From contig JALWLD010000057.1 in assembly GCA_027081115.1 (NCBI GenBank), positions 236,497 through 300,496 on the forward strand: DNA of 64,000 nt. The letters run 5' to 3'. Positions 52,004-60,041 of the stretch are shown one piece after another. Source of the stretch: Sulfurovum sp. (GTDB lineage: Bacteria > Campylobacterota > Campylobacteria > Campylobacterales > Sulfurovaceae). The translations under genes were made by a program, and so were the position numbers. The first letter of the stretch is position 1. Every line of letters starts with the position of its first letter. The notes under the pieces were generated by a model. It was not told the origin of the DNA. It searched no databases and worked only from the letters and a program-made list of their open reading frames with translations.

Positions 52004-52744
52004 TTGAACTGTATATTACTACCCAAAAACAGCAAAACCATTAGCGATGAACAGCAACTAACTCACATAAAAGAGGTACTAAAATCTAAGGTAGGTGATA
52101 CTCTAACCATTGGGGAGATGGGTGGTAACTTAGGTAAGGCTACCATAGCCGAGATAAATGACAATGAAGTACTTCTTTGTGATGTTACACTAGATCAAAA
52201 ACCACCAGCTAAACTTGACTTGACTGTTGTTCTTGCTTTGCCACGTCCAAAAGTGCTGCGTAGATTGATTATGGATATGACATCTCTTGGTGTCAATAAA
52301 CTTATCATCGTAAACTCTTACCGTACGCAAAAAAGTTACTGGCAAAGCCCACTGCTAGAGCGCATAGATGAGTTTGTGTTTGAAGGGCTACAACAAGCCA
52401 TAGATACCGTGCCACTAGAGGTTGAGTTTAAAAAACGTTTTAAACCATTTGTTGAAGATGATTTTTCTGCTTTAGTTGCAGGTAAAGAGCAAAGTGATGC
52501 AGTGATTGCTCATCCTTATGCTTCACAGTCTTGGAAAACCTATCTTGATGGTCTAAAGAGTAAGGACAGCGATAAAGAGACTATGCCAAATGTACTATGT
52601 GTCGGAGCAGAAGGCGGTTGGATAGACTACGAAGTAGACCTGCTTTGCAAATACGGTTGTACAGCTGTGAGTTTAGGAGAGAGGATCTTGCGAACCGAGA
52701 CTGTGGTCAGCGTGTTGCTTGGTCATTGGTTAGAGGAGAAGTAA
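52004..52744 (+). CDS. rsmE: 16S rRNA m3U1498 methyltransferase
   Basis: SPOUT-class enzyme that methylates U1498 in 16S rRNA. SAM-site motifs are GAEGGW and the knot segment SLGERILRTETVVSVLLGHW near the end; RPKVLRRLIMDMTSLGVNKL is the preceding helix-strand. Length 246. The TTG start follows the toxin stop without a gap, so it may be read through from the TA operon. Confidence 0.92.
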   Translation: MNCILLPKNSKTISDEQQLTHIKEVLKSKVGDTLTIGEMGGNLGKATIAEINDNEVLLCDVTLDQKPPAKLDLTVVLALPRPKVLRRLIMDMTSLGVNKLIIVNSYRTQKSYWQSPLLERIDEFVFEGLQQAIDTVPLEVEFKKRFKPFVEDDFSALVAGKEQSDAVIAHPYASQSWKTYLDGLKSKDSDKETMPNVLCVGAEGGWIDYEVDLLCKYGCTAVSLGERILRTETVVSVLLGHWLEEK

Positions 52745-52746
52745 TC

Positions 52747-53163
52747 ATGCTAAAAATATCAAACACCGTCACCCTAGATGAAAATGAAGTAGAGATAAGT
52801 GCTATACGGGCAAGTGGTTCTGGTGGGCAGAAGGTCAATAAGGTCTCAGCAGCGATACACCTGCGGTTTGATATAGAGGCTTCATCTTTGCCTGACTACT
52901 ACAAAGAGAAGTTACTCGAATGCAAAGATAAACGCATCACCAAAGAGGGCATCATAGTCATCAAGTCCCAACAACACAGAAGCCAAGAACAAAACAGAGA
53001 CGAAGCGCTTGAGCGTTTGGTAGAACTCATAAAAAGTGTGAATGTCGTGCAAAAAAAGCGTGTGCCTACCAAGCCTACCAAAGGCTCAGTTGGCAGACGA
53101 CTTGACTCGAAGAAGAAACAGGCCAGTAAGAAGAAACTACGTGGGAAGGTGGAGAGGGAATAG
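52747..53163 (+). CDS. arfB: Alternative ribosome-rescue factor ArfB
   Basis: Peptidyl-tRNA hydrolase that rescues stalled ribosomes. The GGQ motif is in RASGSGGQKVNKV, and a basic C-terminal tail (KKKQASKKKLRGK) should enter the empty mRNA channel. The ATG at 52747 is used; a longer frame overlaps rsmE. 138 residues, close to the family length. Two bases after rsmE, so co-transcribed. Confidence 0.92.
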   Translation: MLKISNTVTLDENEVEISAIRASGSGGQKVNKVSAAIHLRFDIEASSLPDYYKEKLLECKDKRITKEGIIVIKSQQHRSQEQNRDEALERLVELIKSVNVVQKKRVPTKPTKGSVGRRLDSKKKQASKKKLRGKVERE

Positions 53164-53244
53164 TCATATACCTGACTATTTAAAACCATTAAACAGTATC
53201 TTCTGTGCTTCACTTGAGAGAAAATATCACCCATGCCTAGTTTT

Positions 53245-54273
53245 TTAATGACAAAGGTTTTGAGTACTCCGTTTGTTAAAAGTCAGTTCACATACCACCT
53301 GTGCATGGTCAGAGGTGAGTAACGAGCCATCTGGTTTTCCTTGCAGGTGCTCATCCAGGACGATATAGTCTGTAACTTCTGCAATATGTTCTTCATGCGT
53401 TTTACTCAAATGCTTTGAGATGAAGATGTAGTCTAAGACATTGCCTTTTCCTAGAAAATAACTTGTAGCTTTACGTTCGGGTTCTTTGGCTTCTGGGTGA
53501 GGGTTGTATACCTCTGGTGTATAGTGATAGCTGGCATCTTCTAAGAGGTAGCTCTCTTTTCTATGGTTATCATGGTATTTGATGTTGCTAAGTGCCTCGA
53601 TGGTGAGGGAGAACTCTTTATCGTTCAAGTCACACAGGAGTACAGAGGGTTTGTTTTTGGACTTATGTATATCAAAGAAGAGCGATGATGCCTCACAGAG
53701 TCTCTGCTGTAAGGCCACAGAGTGTTTGTCTGTGAGGGTTTGAAATACAAGATCTTTTTTATGTGCTAGGTTATGCTCTTGCCTAAATACATACTCAAAA
53801 GCATTGTCTCTGTTAGATTTGAAGTGGCAGACATAGACTAAAAGCTCTTGCCTATCAGGTAGGGTGATGGTCGCCTTTATAGGGAGTCTTGAAAACGTAA
53901 AATGCCCTTTAAATGTGTGACTTTTAAGACTTGGGGTGTGAGGTCTTACTTTTTGTAAGTTGACTATGGGGTACTTGGAGGCAATGGCTACGGTGGTAGT
54001 GATATATTTCATAGGGTTGTTGGTACTGAGTTTTGCCTCATCAGCTGTTGCAAAATACGCATAGCCTAACTCTTTGACTAGCTCTTCTAAAGCATCTTTG
54101 GAAAATACCTCTTGAAAGCCTATGATATCACAATCCATTTTGTGTATCTGCTCTTTTATCCATGTAGTTTTTTCTTCCCACTGTCTGTCGTTGAACTTCT
54201 CTTTTTTAGTGTACCACGAGTAGGGAGGCCTGGCAAACTGAAAAAGGTTAAATGTACCTAGTCGTATCTTCAT
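53245..54273 (-). CDS. Endonuclease/exonuclease/phosphatase-family hydrolase
   Basis: The ATG at 54273 gives MKIRLGTFNLFQFA, the usual first strand with the metal-binding Asn; a 15-codon longer frame has no homology. Other EEP motifs are IIGFQEVFS (Glu), VYVCHFKSN (His), LLCDLNDKEF (Asp, Asn) and LTSDHAQVVCEL (Asp-His). Family members cut DNA, sphingomyelin or inositol phosphates; the substrate here is unknown. No signal peptide, so cytoplasmic. 342 residues. Confidence 0.8.
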   Translation of the reverse strand: MKIRLGTFNLFQFARPPYSWYTKKEKFNDRQWEEKTTWIKEQIHKMDCDIIGFQEVFSKDALEELVKELGYAYFATADEAKLSTNNPMKYITTTVAIASKYPIVNLQKVRPHTPSLKSHTFKGHFTFSRLPIKATITLPDRQELLVYVCHFKSNRDNAFEYVFRQEHNLAHKKDLVFQTLTDKHSVALQQRLCEASSLFFDIHKSKNKPSVLLCDLNDKEFSLTIEALSNIKYHDNHRKESYLLEDASYHYTPEVYNPHPEAKEPERKATSYFLGKGNVLDYIFISKHLSKTHEEHIAEVTDYIVLDEHLQGKPDGSLLTSDHAQVVCELTFNKRSTQNLCH

Positions 54274-54446
54274 AAGAGGGAGTATAACAAAATAGTCATA
54301 ACGGTAAGAGTAGAACAAATGCGTTAATATGCTTACAAAGAGAAAGCATAAAAAGAGAGACCATGCCTGGAAGTAAGGTTCAGCTTATAATGACAACTTT
54401 TCTCTTGATTGTATTTTGGTTGTCATGAGGCATAATAAAAATTAGC

Positions 54447-54452
54447 TATAAT
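54447..54452 (+). promoter_or_regulatory. -10 element (TATAAT) very close to a start codon
   Basis: Perfect TATAAT seven bases before the ATG at 54460. If active, the transcript would start at or near the ATG and be leaderless. Confidence 0.35.
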
Positions 54453-54459
54453 CGATAGT

Positions 54460-55365
54460 ATGAAATATATTTTTACATTTATCACAAGTATACTGCTACT
54501 ATTGGTATTGAATGCCTGCAATATATCTTCTAGTACGCAAACAGAATCAAAATTGCTTTTTAAATCTGGGTTTGGAGAGGGTGTCTACATTGACCCCATT
54601 GTTGTCAAATATTCAGAAGACTATGACTTTATTCGTGGGACAGATACGCAGACAGGATACAGCTGGCCTATAGAGATATTGGGAGCCAGTGAAAGTGCAC
54701 TGCACCGTGTGTCAGATGATAACCAGACAGCATTGTGGTCTGAGATACAGACAGTAACGGGCTTTGACGGTAAACCGACCAGAGCCCTTTACAATGAAGA
54801 GACACACAGGGAGAGCGGAGATACACAATTGACCTATGAAATCCTCAATATCACGCAGGGACGCTCTGATCTGTATGTGCGTTATCGAATGAAAATAGAT
54901 AGCAATATGTTAGGTACGCTTAACAAATGGCGAGCACTTTTTGAATATAAGACCAAAGACTATAAAGATCCTGGTGAAGGTGGTACGGGTTTTAGGTTGA
55001 TCGCATTTGTCTATACCAATAACGAAGGTAGAGCCTCATGGCATATGCAGGGAGACAAAGATTCTGCTACCCCCATATGGGAGTGTGATACTCTGGAATT
55101 GAATGCAACATGTCATAATGAGTATGTACCTGTCATTACGGATGAGTGGTTTCTTACTGAATACTACTGGCACTGGAGTAACGGGGATGATGGTCGGGTC
55201 ATCTGGAAGATCAATGGGAAAGTGGTTGCCGATCATAGTGGCCCTACCACGCGAAATGACAATCCAATAGATTTTATTCTCTTTACACAGCTTTATGGAG
55301 ATGTGACACCTAAACATCAATGGATAGATGATATTGAAATATGGGATGGGTTACCACCTCAGTAA
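54460..55365 (+). CDS. Lipoprotein with polysaccharide-lyase-like jelly-roll
   Basis: 301 residues with a lipoprotein signal (MKYIFTFITSILLLLVLNAC). The mature part reads like a concanavalin-type jelly roll of bacterial polysaccharide lyases or lectins: DLYVRYRMKIDSNMLGTLNKW, then GWR-like aromatic strands (EWFLTEYYWHWSNGDDGRV) and the terminal WIDDIEIWDGLPP. A catalytic or binding role on polysaccharide is inferred from the fold only. Its own promoter is possible at 54447. Confidence 0.6.
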   Translation: MKYIFTFITSILLLLVLNACNISSSTQTESKLLFKSGFGEGVYIDPIVVKYSEDYDFIRGTDTQTGYSWPIEILGASESALHRVSDDNQTALWSEIQTVTGFDGKPTRALYNEETHRESGDTQLTYEILNITQGRSDLYVRYRMKIDSNMLGTLNKWRALFEYKTKDYKDPGEGGTGFRLIAFVYTNNEGRASWHMQGDKDSATPIWECDTLELNATCHNEYVPVITDEWFLTEYYWHWSNGDDGRVIWKINGKVVADHSGPTTRNDNPIDFILFTQLYGDVTPKHQWIDDIEIWDGLPPQ

Positions 55366-55466
55366 TTCAGATTTAACAAACAGTATCTATTATATAGACA
55401 GCATATATTTTTACCTATGTGCACTTTTCTGGTTATTATCTTGGGTGCAAATGCTTATAGTTTTGT

Positions 55467-55472
55467 TATAAT
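55467..55472 (+). promoter_or_regulatory. Likely -10 element (TATAAT) for the DUF234 gene
   Basis: Perfect TATAAT 31 bases before the ATG at 55498, with AAGAAGG as ribosome site between. Confidence 0.5.
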
Positions 55473-55497
55473 CACCTATCTAAAAGAAGGCTATACC

Positions 55498-56424
55498 ATG
55501 GCAAAACGTCCAACACTTTTACAACATTTCCGTTCTTTTGCGTATCAAAACAACATTCGAGACTTCGATACTGCATTAGAGTATTTTACAGTATTTGGTG
55601 GTACCGGGTGGGACATTGATACTTCTAAAAGTCTGGACAGACTCATAGAAGAGAAGATACTGCGTAACTATGAGCCTCTGCATAACGGTATTGTCCGTTA
55701 TACACACGGAAATGGCTTGTACCATATGTTGTTGTCTATCATCGCTTTGGAACAGAGTCATGAAGATGCTGTGTTTAAAAAAGCCAGAGTCGGTAGAGAC
55801 AAGGGTGAAGAGGCAATGGATTATTTAGAGATGAAGAGTTTGTTGAAGTTTGAGGTTTCCGTAGAGAAAGCTCTGAAAAGTTCGGATGCCCTGTCCGATA
55901 GAGTTTATTTCGAACTGCCTTTTATGCGTTTTTGGTTTGCGGTGGTCTCTCCTTATTATAAGAGTATCTCTGAGGGTGATTTTTCTGAGTTTGAGCAGAA
56001 ATGGAGTACTTTAAAAGGCAATTTTTCTATCTTGCTGAGCAATCTGTTGCTGCGTGAACTGGTGAAACAAAATGCTACTGCAAAATTTACAGATGATCCC
56101 ATAGACTCTATAGGTTCATACTATGACAAACATGTACAAATTGAGATACTTGCAAAGCGTAAATCCGGAAAGATATTAGCAGGTGAGTGTAAATACTCCC
56201 AAAAACCAGCCAAAACAAATATGCTTACAATGCTTAAAGAGAAGTGCAAAAAAGTAGAACTGGACGTGAGCGAGTATGTACTCTTTTCTAAAAATGGTTT
56301 TGATGCTGAAGTTGAAGCACTGGAAGATAGAGACCTGACACGTTTAACGCAACAAGATTTAGGTACGTTATTCAATGATTTGAGTGAAGATGATCTATTG
56401 AAATATAGCAACAAAAAGTACTAA
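55498..56424 (+). CDS. DUF234-domain protein lacking the usual ATPase
   Basis: The ATG at 55498 has a ribosome site (AAGAAGG) and a -10 upstream; a longer frame is rejected. 308 residues. It has a winged-helix-like segment (LDRLIEEKILRNYEPL), RVYFELPFMRFWFAVVSPYY and a C-terminal PD-(D/E)XK-like strand pair (ILAGECKYSQKPAK). Proteins with this arrangement normally carry an N-terminal AAA/archaeal-type ATPase of about 200 residues, which is absent here, and none is adjacent. It may act with an ATPase elsewhere or be a stand-alone nuclease-like protein. Confidence 0.65.
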   Translation: MAKRPTLLQHFRSFAYQNNIRDFDTALEYFTVFGGTGWDIDTSKSLDRLIEEKILRNYEPLHNGIVRYTHGNGLYHMLLSIIALEQSHEDAVFKKARVGRDKGEEAMDYLEMKSLLKFEVSVEKALKSSDALSDRVYFELPFMRFWFAVVSPYYKSISEGDFSEFEQKWSTLKGNFSILLSNLLLRELVKQNATAKFTDDPIDSIGSYYDKHVQIEILAKRKSGKILAGECKYSQKPAKTNMLTMLKEKCKKVELDVSEYVLFSKNGFDAEVEALEDRDLTRLTQQDLGTLFNDLSEDDLLKYSNKKY

Positions 56425-56433
56425 GGGAAAAAG

Positions 56434-56736
56434 ATGCTCATACGAAGCGGGAAAGTACAGTTTTTGTTCTGGACAGCATTTTTTGCAGTGATGCTTTATC
56501 TTTGGCTTATCACAATAGGAGTGCAGACCTTTGTATTGCCCGATGAGATGCCTTTGGAAATGCCTCAGAATGTAGTTACACTGATGTTCATACTGTATGG
56601 ACTTTTTATTGTTATTGTACTTGCAGGAACAGTAATCTCAGCTATGATCGATAATAAATTCTATAGGAACTTTTTTGGAACCATGATCATCATCGGGCTT
56701 GTTTCTGTATTGGCAGCAAAAGGAATGTTTGGCTGA
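56434..56736 (+). CDS. Small membrane protein
   Basis: 100 residues with three hydrophobic helices (about 10-30, 47-68 and 78-98). No recognised family. It lies nine bases after the DUF234 gene and one base before the methyltransferase ATG, so it is in the same transcription unit. Confidence 0.55.
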   Translation: MLIRSGKVQFLFWTAFFAVMLYLWLITIGVQTFVLPDEMPLEMPQNVVTLMFILYGLFIVIVLAGTVISAMIDNKFYRNFFGTMIIIGLVSVLAAKGMFG

Positions 56737-56737
56737 T

Positions 56738-57313
56738 ATGGCACGTATTGATCAAAAAGACTTTTATCAAAATAATTACAACAGATATGGTGTATCTGCT
56801 AAAGGTGTGGCGTGGGCTTCTTTACAGACACAAAAACGCCGTTTTTCTGCCATCGTCTCTTGTCTTGGAGATATAAAGAACGATACACTTGTCGATGCGG
56901 GATGTGGGTTTGGTGATTTTTATGTGTATCTCAAAGAAAAAAATAATCTGCCAAAAACGTATATAGGACTTGATCTTTGTGAGCCGATGGTCAAAGAAGC
57001 TAAAGTGCGTACATGCTGCAAGATAGTGCAGTGTGACATCTTGCATCAGAGTATCCCGCCGGCAGACTGGTATATTGCCAGTGGGTCGATGAATCTTTTA
57101 ACAGATCTTGAAACGCGTATTTTTATACAGCGCTGTTTTGAAAAAAGCCGTAAAGGGTTTGTTTTTAATTTGCTTGATGGTAAAAAATGCGAAGGAGATT
57201 TCAGCTATTGGCATCCACATGATATACTGAAATTTTGCTCTACTTTTAGTAAAAATGTAGAGCTGAAAGAGGGCTACATGGAAGGGGATTTTACTGTAAT
57301 CTTACTGCCTTAA
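56738..57313 (+). CDS. Class I SAM-dependent methyltransferase
   Basis: 191 residues. The ATG at 56738 immediately follows the preceding stop; a longer frame overlaps the membrane protein. Motif I is LVDAGCGFGDFYVYL, motif II-like YIGLDLCEPMVKEA and the loop VQCDILHQSIPP. Substrate unknown. Its 3' end overlaps the convergent HAD gene by 12 bases. Confidence 0.75.
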   Translation: MARIDQKDFYQNNYNRYGVSAKGVAWASLQTQKRRFSAIVSCLGDIKNDTLVDAGCGFGDFYVYLKEKNNLPKTYIGLDLCEPMVKEAKVRTCCKIVQCDILHQSIPPADWYIASGSMNLLTDLETRIFIQRCFEKSRKGFVFNLLDGKKCEGDFSYWHPHDILKFCSTFSKNVELKEGYMEGDFTVILLP

Positions 57314-57769
57314 TGTAGCGATCATACGTTTTGGGTTGAGTGTGAGTTCAAGTGCATCTTTAATACTTGTACAGATAATATCAGAGCTTGTCACTGTGCG
57401 GGTGCTGCATCCTTCATTGCCGATCAGAGCGATCCCCAGCGCTGCATTTTGTAGCATCAGTCTATCGTTGCTTCCGTTTCCAATGGCAATGCAGTGTGTG
57501 GCTCCAAGTGAGTGTATGAAGTCTGATTTTTCTTTAGTGTGGTCATCACTGTGAAGCACCTTGAGTGTGATATCAAGTGCTTCTAGCTGTGCTTTGACTG
57601 TACCAAAAGTATCGGAAGTGATGACATGGATGGTATAATGTTCTCCTAAAGCATACAAAAGGGGACTTGCCTCTTTGATCAGGATACCGTCTTTGGCGAG
57701 CGTGCCGTTATAGTCAAGGACAAGATGCTTCAGTTCCAATGTTTTGTAATAGGGAATTTTGATCGTCAT
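57302..57769 (-). CDS. HAD-superfamily protein (soluble P-type ATPase-like)
   Basis: 155 residues from ATG 57769 (AAGAGA five bases upstream). Motif I reads LDYNGTLA, so the usual second Asp (DxD) is Asn, as seen in the COG4087 soluble P-type ATPase-like group. Motif IV reads GNGSNDRLML. It is probably a small phosphatase or regulatory relic of a metal P-ATPase. It lies 40 bases after the NifX-like gene on the same strand. Its 3' end overlaps the convergent methyltransferase gene. Confidence 0.7.
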   Translation of the reverse strand: MTIKIPYYKTLELKHLVLDYNGTLAKDGILIKEASPLLYALGEHYTIHVITSDTFGTVKAQLEALDITLKVLHSDDHTKEKSDFIHSLGATHCIAIGNGSNDRLMLQNAALGIALIGNEGCSTRTVTSSDIICTSIKDALELTLNPKRMIATLRQ

Positions 57770-57808
57770 TGTATTCTCTTTTTGAAATGATAGCATTTTC
57801 CCTAAAAC

Positions 57809-58156
57809 TTAATGGAACTGTTGAAAATTCTCAGCGCTAATCTCTGGGTATTTACCTTCTTGAAACTCTTTTACTGCTTCTAAGAGCAGTTTTCTTTCAT
57901 CACCACAGTAGTAGAGTTTCATACCAAACTGGACAGCAGCCTTCACTGCTCCCGGACCTGCATGAGGGGTGAGAAGTACATCTACATTATGTCTTTTCAG
58001 CTCTGAAAAGATGGCGGGACCTCCTGTTTCATGATTCTCTATGACTTCCAACTGATTACTGGCATCATCGTAGATACCAAAATATTTTGCTTTTCCTAAC
58101 ACTTTGGTTATCGCACTGTCTTCTTTATTCATCTTAAAAGGTGAAGCGTATTTCAT
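57809..58156 (-). CDS. NifX/NifB-like dinitrogenase iron-molybdenum cofactor family protein
   Basis: 115 residues matching the NifX/NafY/NifB C-terminal domain: KYFGIYDDASNQLEVIENHE, then VDVLLTPHAGPGAVKAA. These domains carry metal-sulfur clusters. No nif genes are near, and short stand-alone members are common in non-fixing bacteria, with unclear roles in iron-sulfur or metal handling. Pairing with a P-ATPase-like HAD suggests metal metabolism. Confidence 0.75.
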   Translation of the reverse strand: MKYASPFKMNKEDSAITKVLGKAKYFGIYDDASNQLEVIENHETGGPAIFSELKRHNVDVLLTPHAGPGAVKAAVQFGMKLYYCGDERKLLLEAVKEFQEGKYPEISAENFQQFH

Positions 58157-58308
58157 GATAATATATCCTTATGATTTGTATAAAGTAGTATTATATTATG
58201 ATTTTGTTAATGAATGTTTAGTTTTAACATATTTTAGTGTATCAATGAGGTTTTTTGGGATAAAACAGATTTACATAGATTTTCCAATGATGTGAGTGTG
58301 AGATAAGA

Positions 58309-58314
58309 TATAAT
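58309..58314 (+). promoter_or_regulatory. Likely -10 element (TATAAT) for the GDPD operon
   Basis: Perfect TATAAT 18 bases before the ATG, followed by AGGAGA as ribosome site. The leader would be only about ten bases. Confidence 0.45.
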
Positions 58315-58331
58315 AGTATACAGGAGAATAG

Positions 58332-59018
58332 ATGAAGATTATTGCACACAGAGGTTTCAGTGACGGGTACCCGGAAAATACACTGTTGGCATTTAAAAAA
58401 GCTATTGAAACAGGTGCAGACGGCATAGAAACAGACTTGAGATTGAGCCTAGATGCTCAGATCGTACTTTTTCATGATAAGGATCTCAGGAGTATTCATA
58501 ACAGTAAAGGAAAAGTTGAAGCATACTCTCTGAAAGAATTAAAACAACACGTGATCATTGAAAATGAACCTATAGCCACTCTTGATGAACTCATCGCTTT
58601 AGCTGAGGGAAAACTTACGCTTATTTTAGAAATAAAATATAACCCCGAAACTTATGAAAAACTCTGCGATATTCTTGTGGAGAAAATAGCAGATAAATAT
58701 GACTGGATAGAGGTCTCCTGTTTTGATGACAGAGTTTTAGCCTATATGTATCGTTTAGACTCCAATGTAAGACTGCATAAGCTTATTGCAGATGAATGGG
58801 TCCTGAAAGAGAATGAACTTACGGAAAAATATACCTATGTCAGTTATCTGGATATTAATATTTCACTTTCAAAAATGGCATTTGAACTGGGTTTGATGAG
58901 CAAATATAAAGTGATTTTATGGACTGTAGACAAGGAGAATATCTCTATTGAAAAAAATGCAGGTTTGTATGGTATTATGGTAAATAATATTTTAGAGTAT
59001 AAAGGGAAATATGAATGA
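58332..59018 (+). CDS. Glycerophosphodiester phosphodiesterase
   Basis: 228-residue cytoplasmic-type TIM-barrel enzyme releasing glycerol-3-phosphate and an alcohol from phospholipid head-group diesters. Catalytic and metal residues: IAHRGFSDGYPENT (His-Arg, Glu), ADGIETDLRLS (Glu, Asp) and FHDKDL (His). The terminal segment VILWTVDKEN is typical. Overlaps the next gene by four bases (ATGA). UgpQ-like. Confidence 0.9.
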   Translation: MKIIAHRGFSDGYPENTLLAFKKAIETGADGIETDLRLSLDAQIVLFHDKDLRSIHNSKGKVEAYSLKELKQHVIIENEPIATLDELIALAEGKLTLILEIKYNPETYEKLCDILVEKIADKYDWIEVSCFDDRVLAYMYRLDSNVRLHKLIADEWVLKENELTEKYTYVSYLDINISLSKMAFELGLMSKYKVILWTVDKENISIEKNAGLYGIMVNNILEYKGKYE

Positions 59019-60037
59019 ATAAGAGCCAGATACAATACTATTTTTTCTATTTGTCGGCGATTGTGATTATCATTGGTGGGTTAAAGATGGCAAGCAAAGC
59101 GGCTGTGATCATTTTTTTATCTATTTTCATTGCTTCTATTCTCTCTCCTATAATGAACATGTTACAGAAAATGAAGTTTCCAAAGTCGATCTCTTTGATA
59201 TTGGTGCTGATGCTTGTTTTTATCCTTCTGTTTGGAATCTTTTATATTGTCAATACCTCTCTTGAAGCCTTCATCGGAAATATGCCTTTTTATGAAGAAC
59301 GTTTACGGGGTATGGTGCTTCACGGTTTACAATGGCTCGATACGATGGGTGTGCATCTAAAGCCAAAAACCATCCTTGAAGGGTTGAATTTTGGCGCACT
59401 CTTCAACATGACTGCATCGACTGTTGGGAATATTGGTCTTTTTGCTTCTAAAATTGTACTGGTGATTATTGGTGTAGCTTTTTTACTGGTGGAGTCTCGC
59501 AACTTTGAAAATAAAGTAGACGTTATTTTTAAAGACGATGAAGTCTCAAAAAAGAATTTTGAACTTTTTACACATACCATTCAAAAATATTTTACCATTA
59601 AGACAACGACGAGTCTATTGACAGGGGCTTTGATAACGGGTACCTTGCTGGCTTTTGATATTCCTTATCCTTTTTTATGGGGATTTTTGGGATTTATGTT
59701 AAATTTTATTCCTGTGGTTGGTTCGATCATTGCCTCTGTTCCTGCTTTGCTTTTGGCACTGATCCACTGTGATATAGCAACATTTGCCTGGTTGGCTTTG
59801 ATCTATGTGATCATTAACAACCTTATATCCAATATTATTGAACCAAAGATCATGGGAGATGGCTTAGGACTCTCTCCTGCAATGATCTTCTTCTCTTTGA
59901 TCTTTTGGGGGTGGGTACTTGGACCTGTAGGTATGTTCCTGGCAGTACCGCTGACCATGACACTAAAGATCGCGTTTGATTCCAATCCTCAAACCAAATG
60001 GATAGGAGTACTGCTCTCCAATTTAAAAAAGACGTGA
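59015..60037 (+). CDS. AI-2E/PerM-family transporter
   Basis: 340 residues with about eight hydrophobic helices and the conserved LGFMLNFIPVVGSIIASVPALLLAL region and the later NLISNIIEPKIMGDGLGLSP, both typical of the family. Substrates vary (AI-2 export, ion/proton antiport, or permease); none can be assigned. Coupled to the GDPD gene upstream; four bases before the CAP gene. Confidence 0.85.
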   Translation: MNKSQIQYYFFYLSAIVIIIGGLKMASKAAVIIFLSIFIASILSPIMNMLQKMKFPKSISLILVLMLVFILLFGIFYIVNTSLEAFIGNMPFYEERLRGMVLHGLQWLDTMGVHLKPKTILEGLNFGALFNMTASTVGNIGLFASKIVLVIIGVAFLLVESRNFENKVDVIFKDDEVSKKNFELFTHTIQKYFTIKTTTSLLTGALITGTLLAFDIPYPFLWGFLGFMLNFIPVVGSIIASVPALLLALIHCDIATFAWLALIYVIINNLISNIIEPKIMGDGLGLSPAMIFFSLIFWGWVLGPVGMFLAVPLTMTLKIAFDSNPQTKWIGVLLSNLKKT

Positions 60038-60041
60038 ACCT

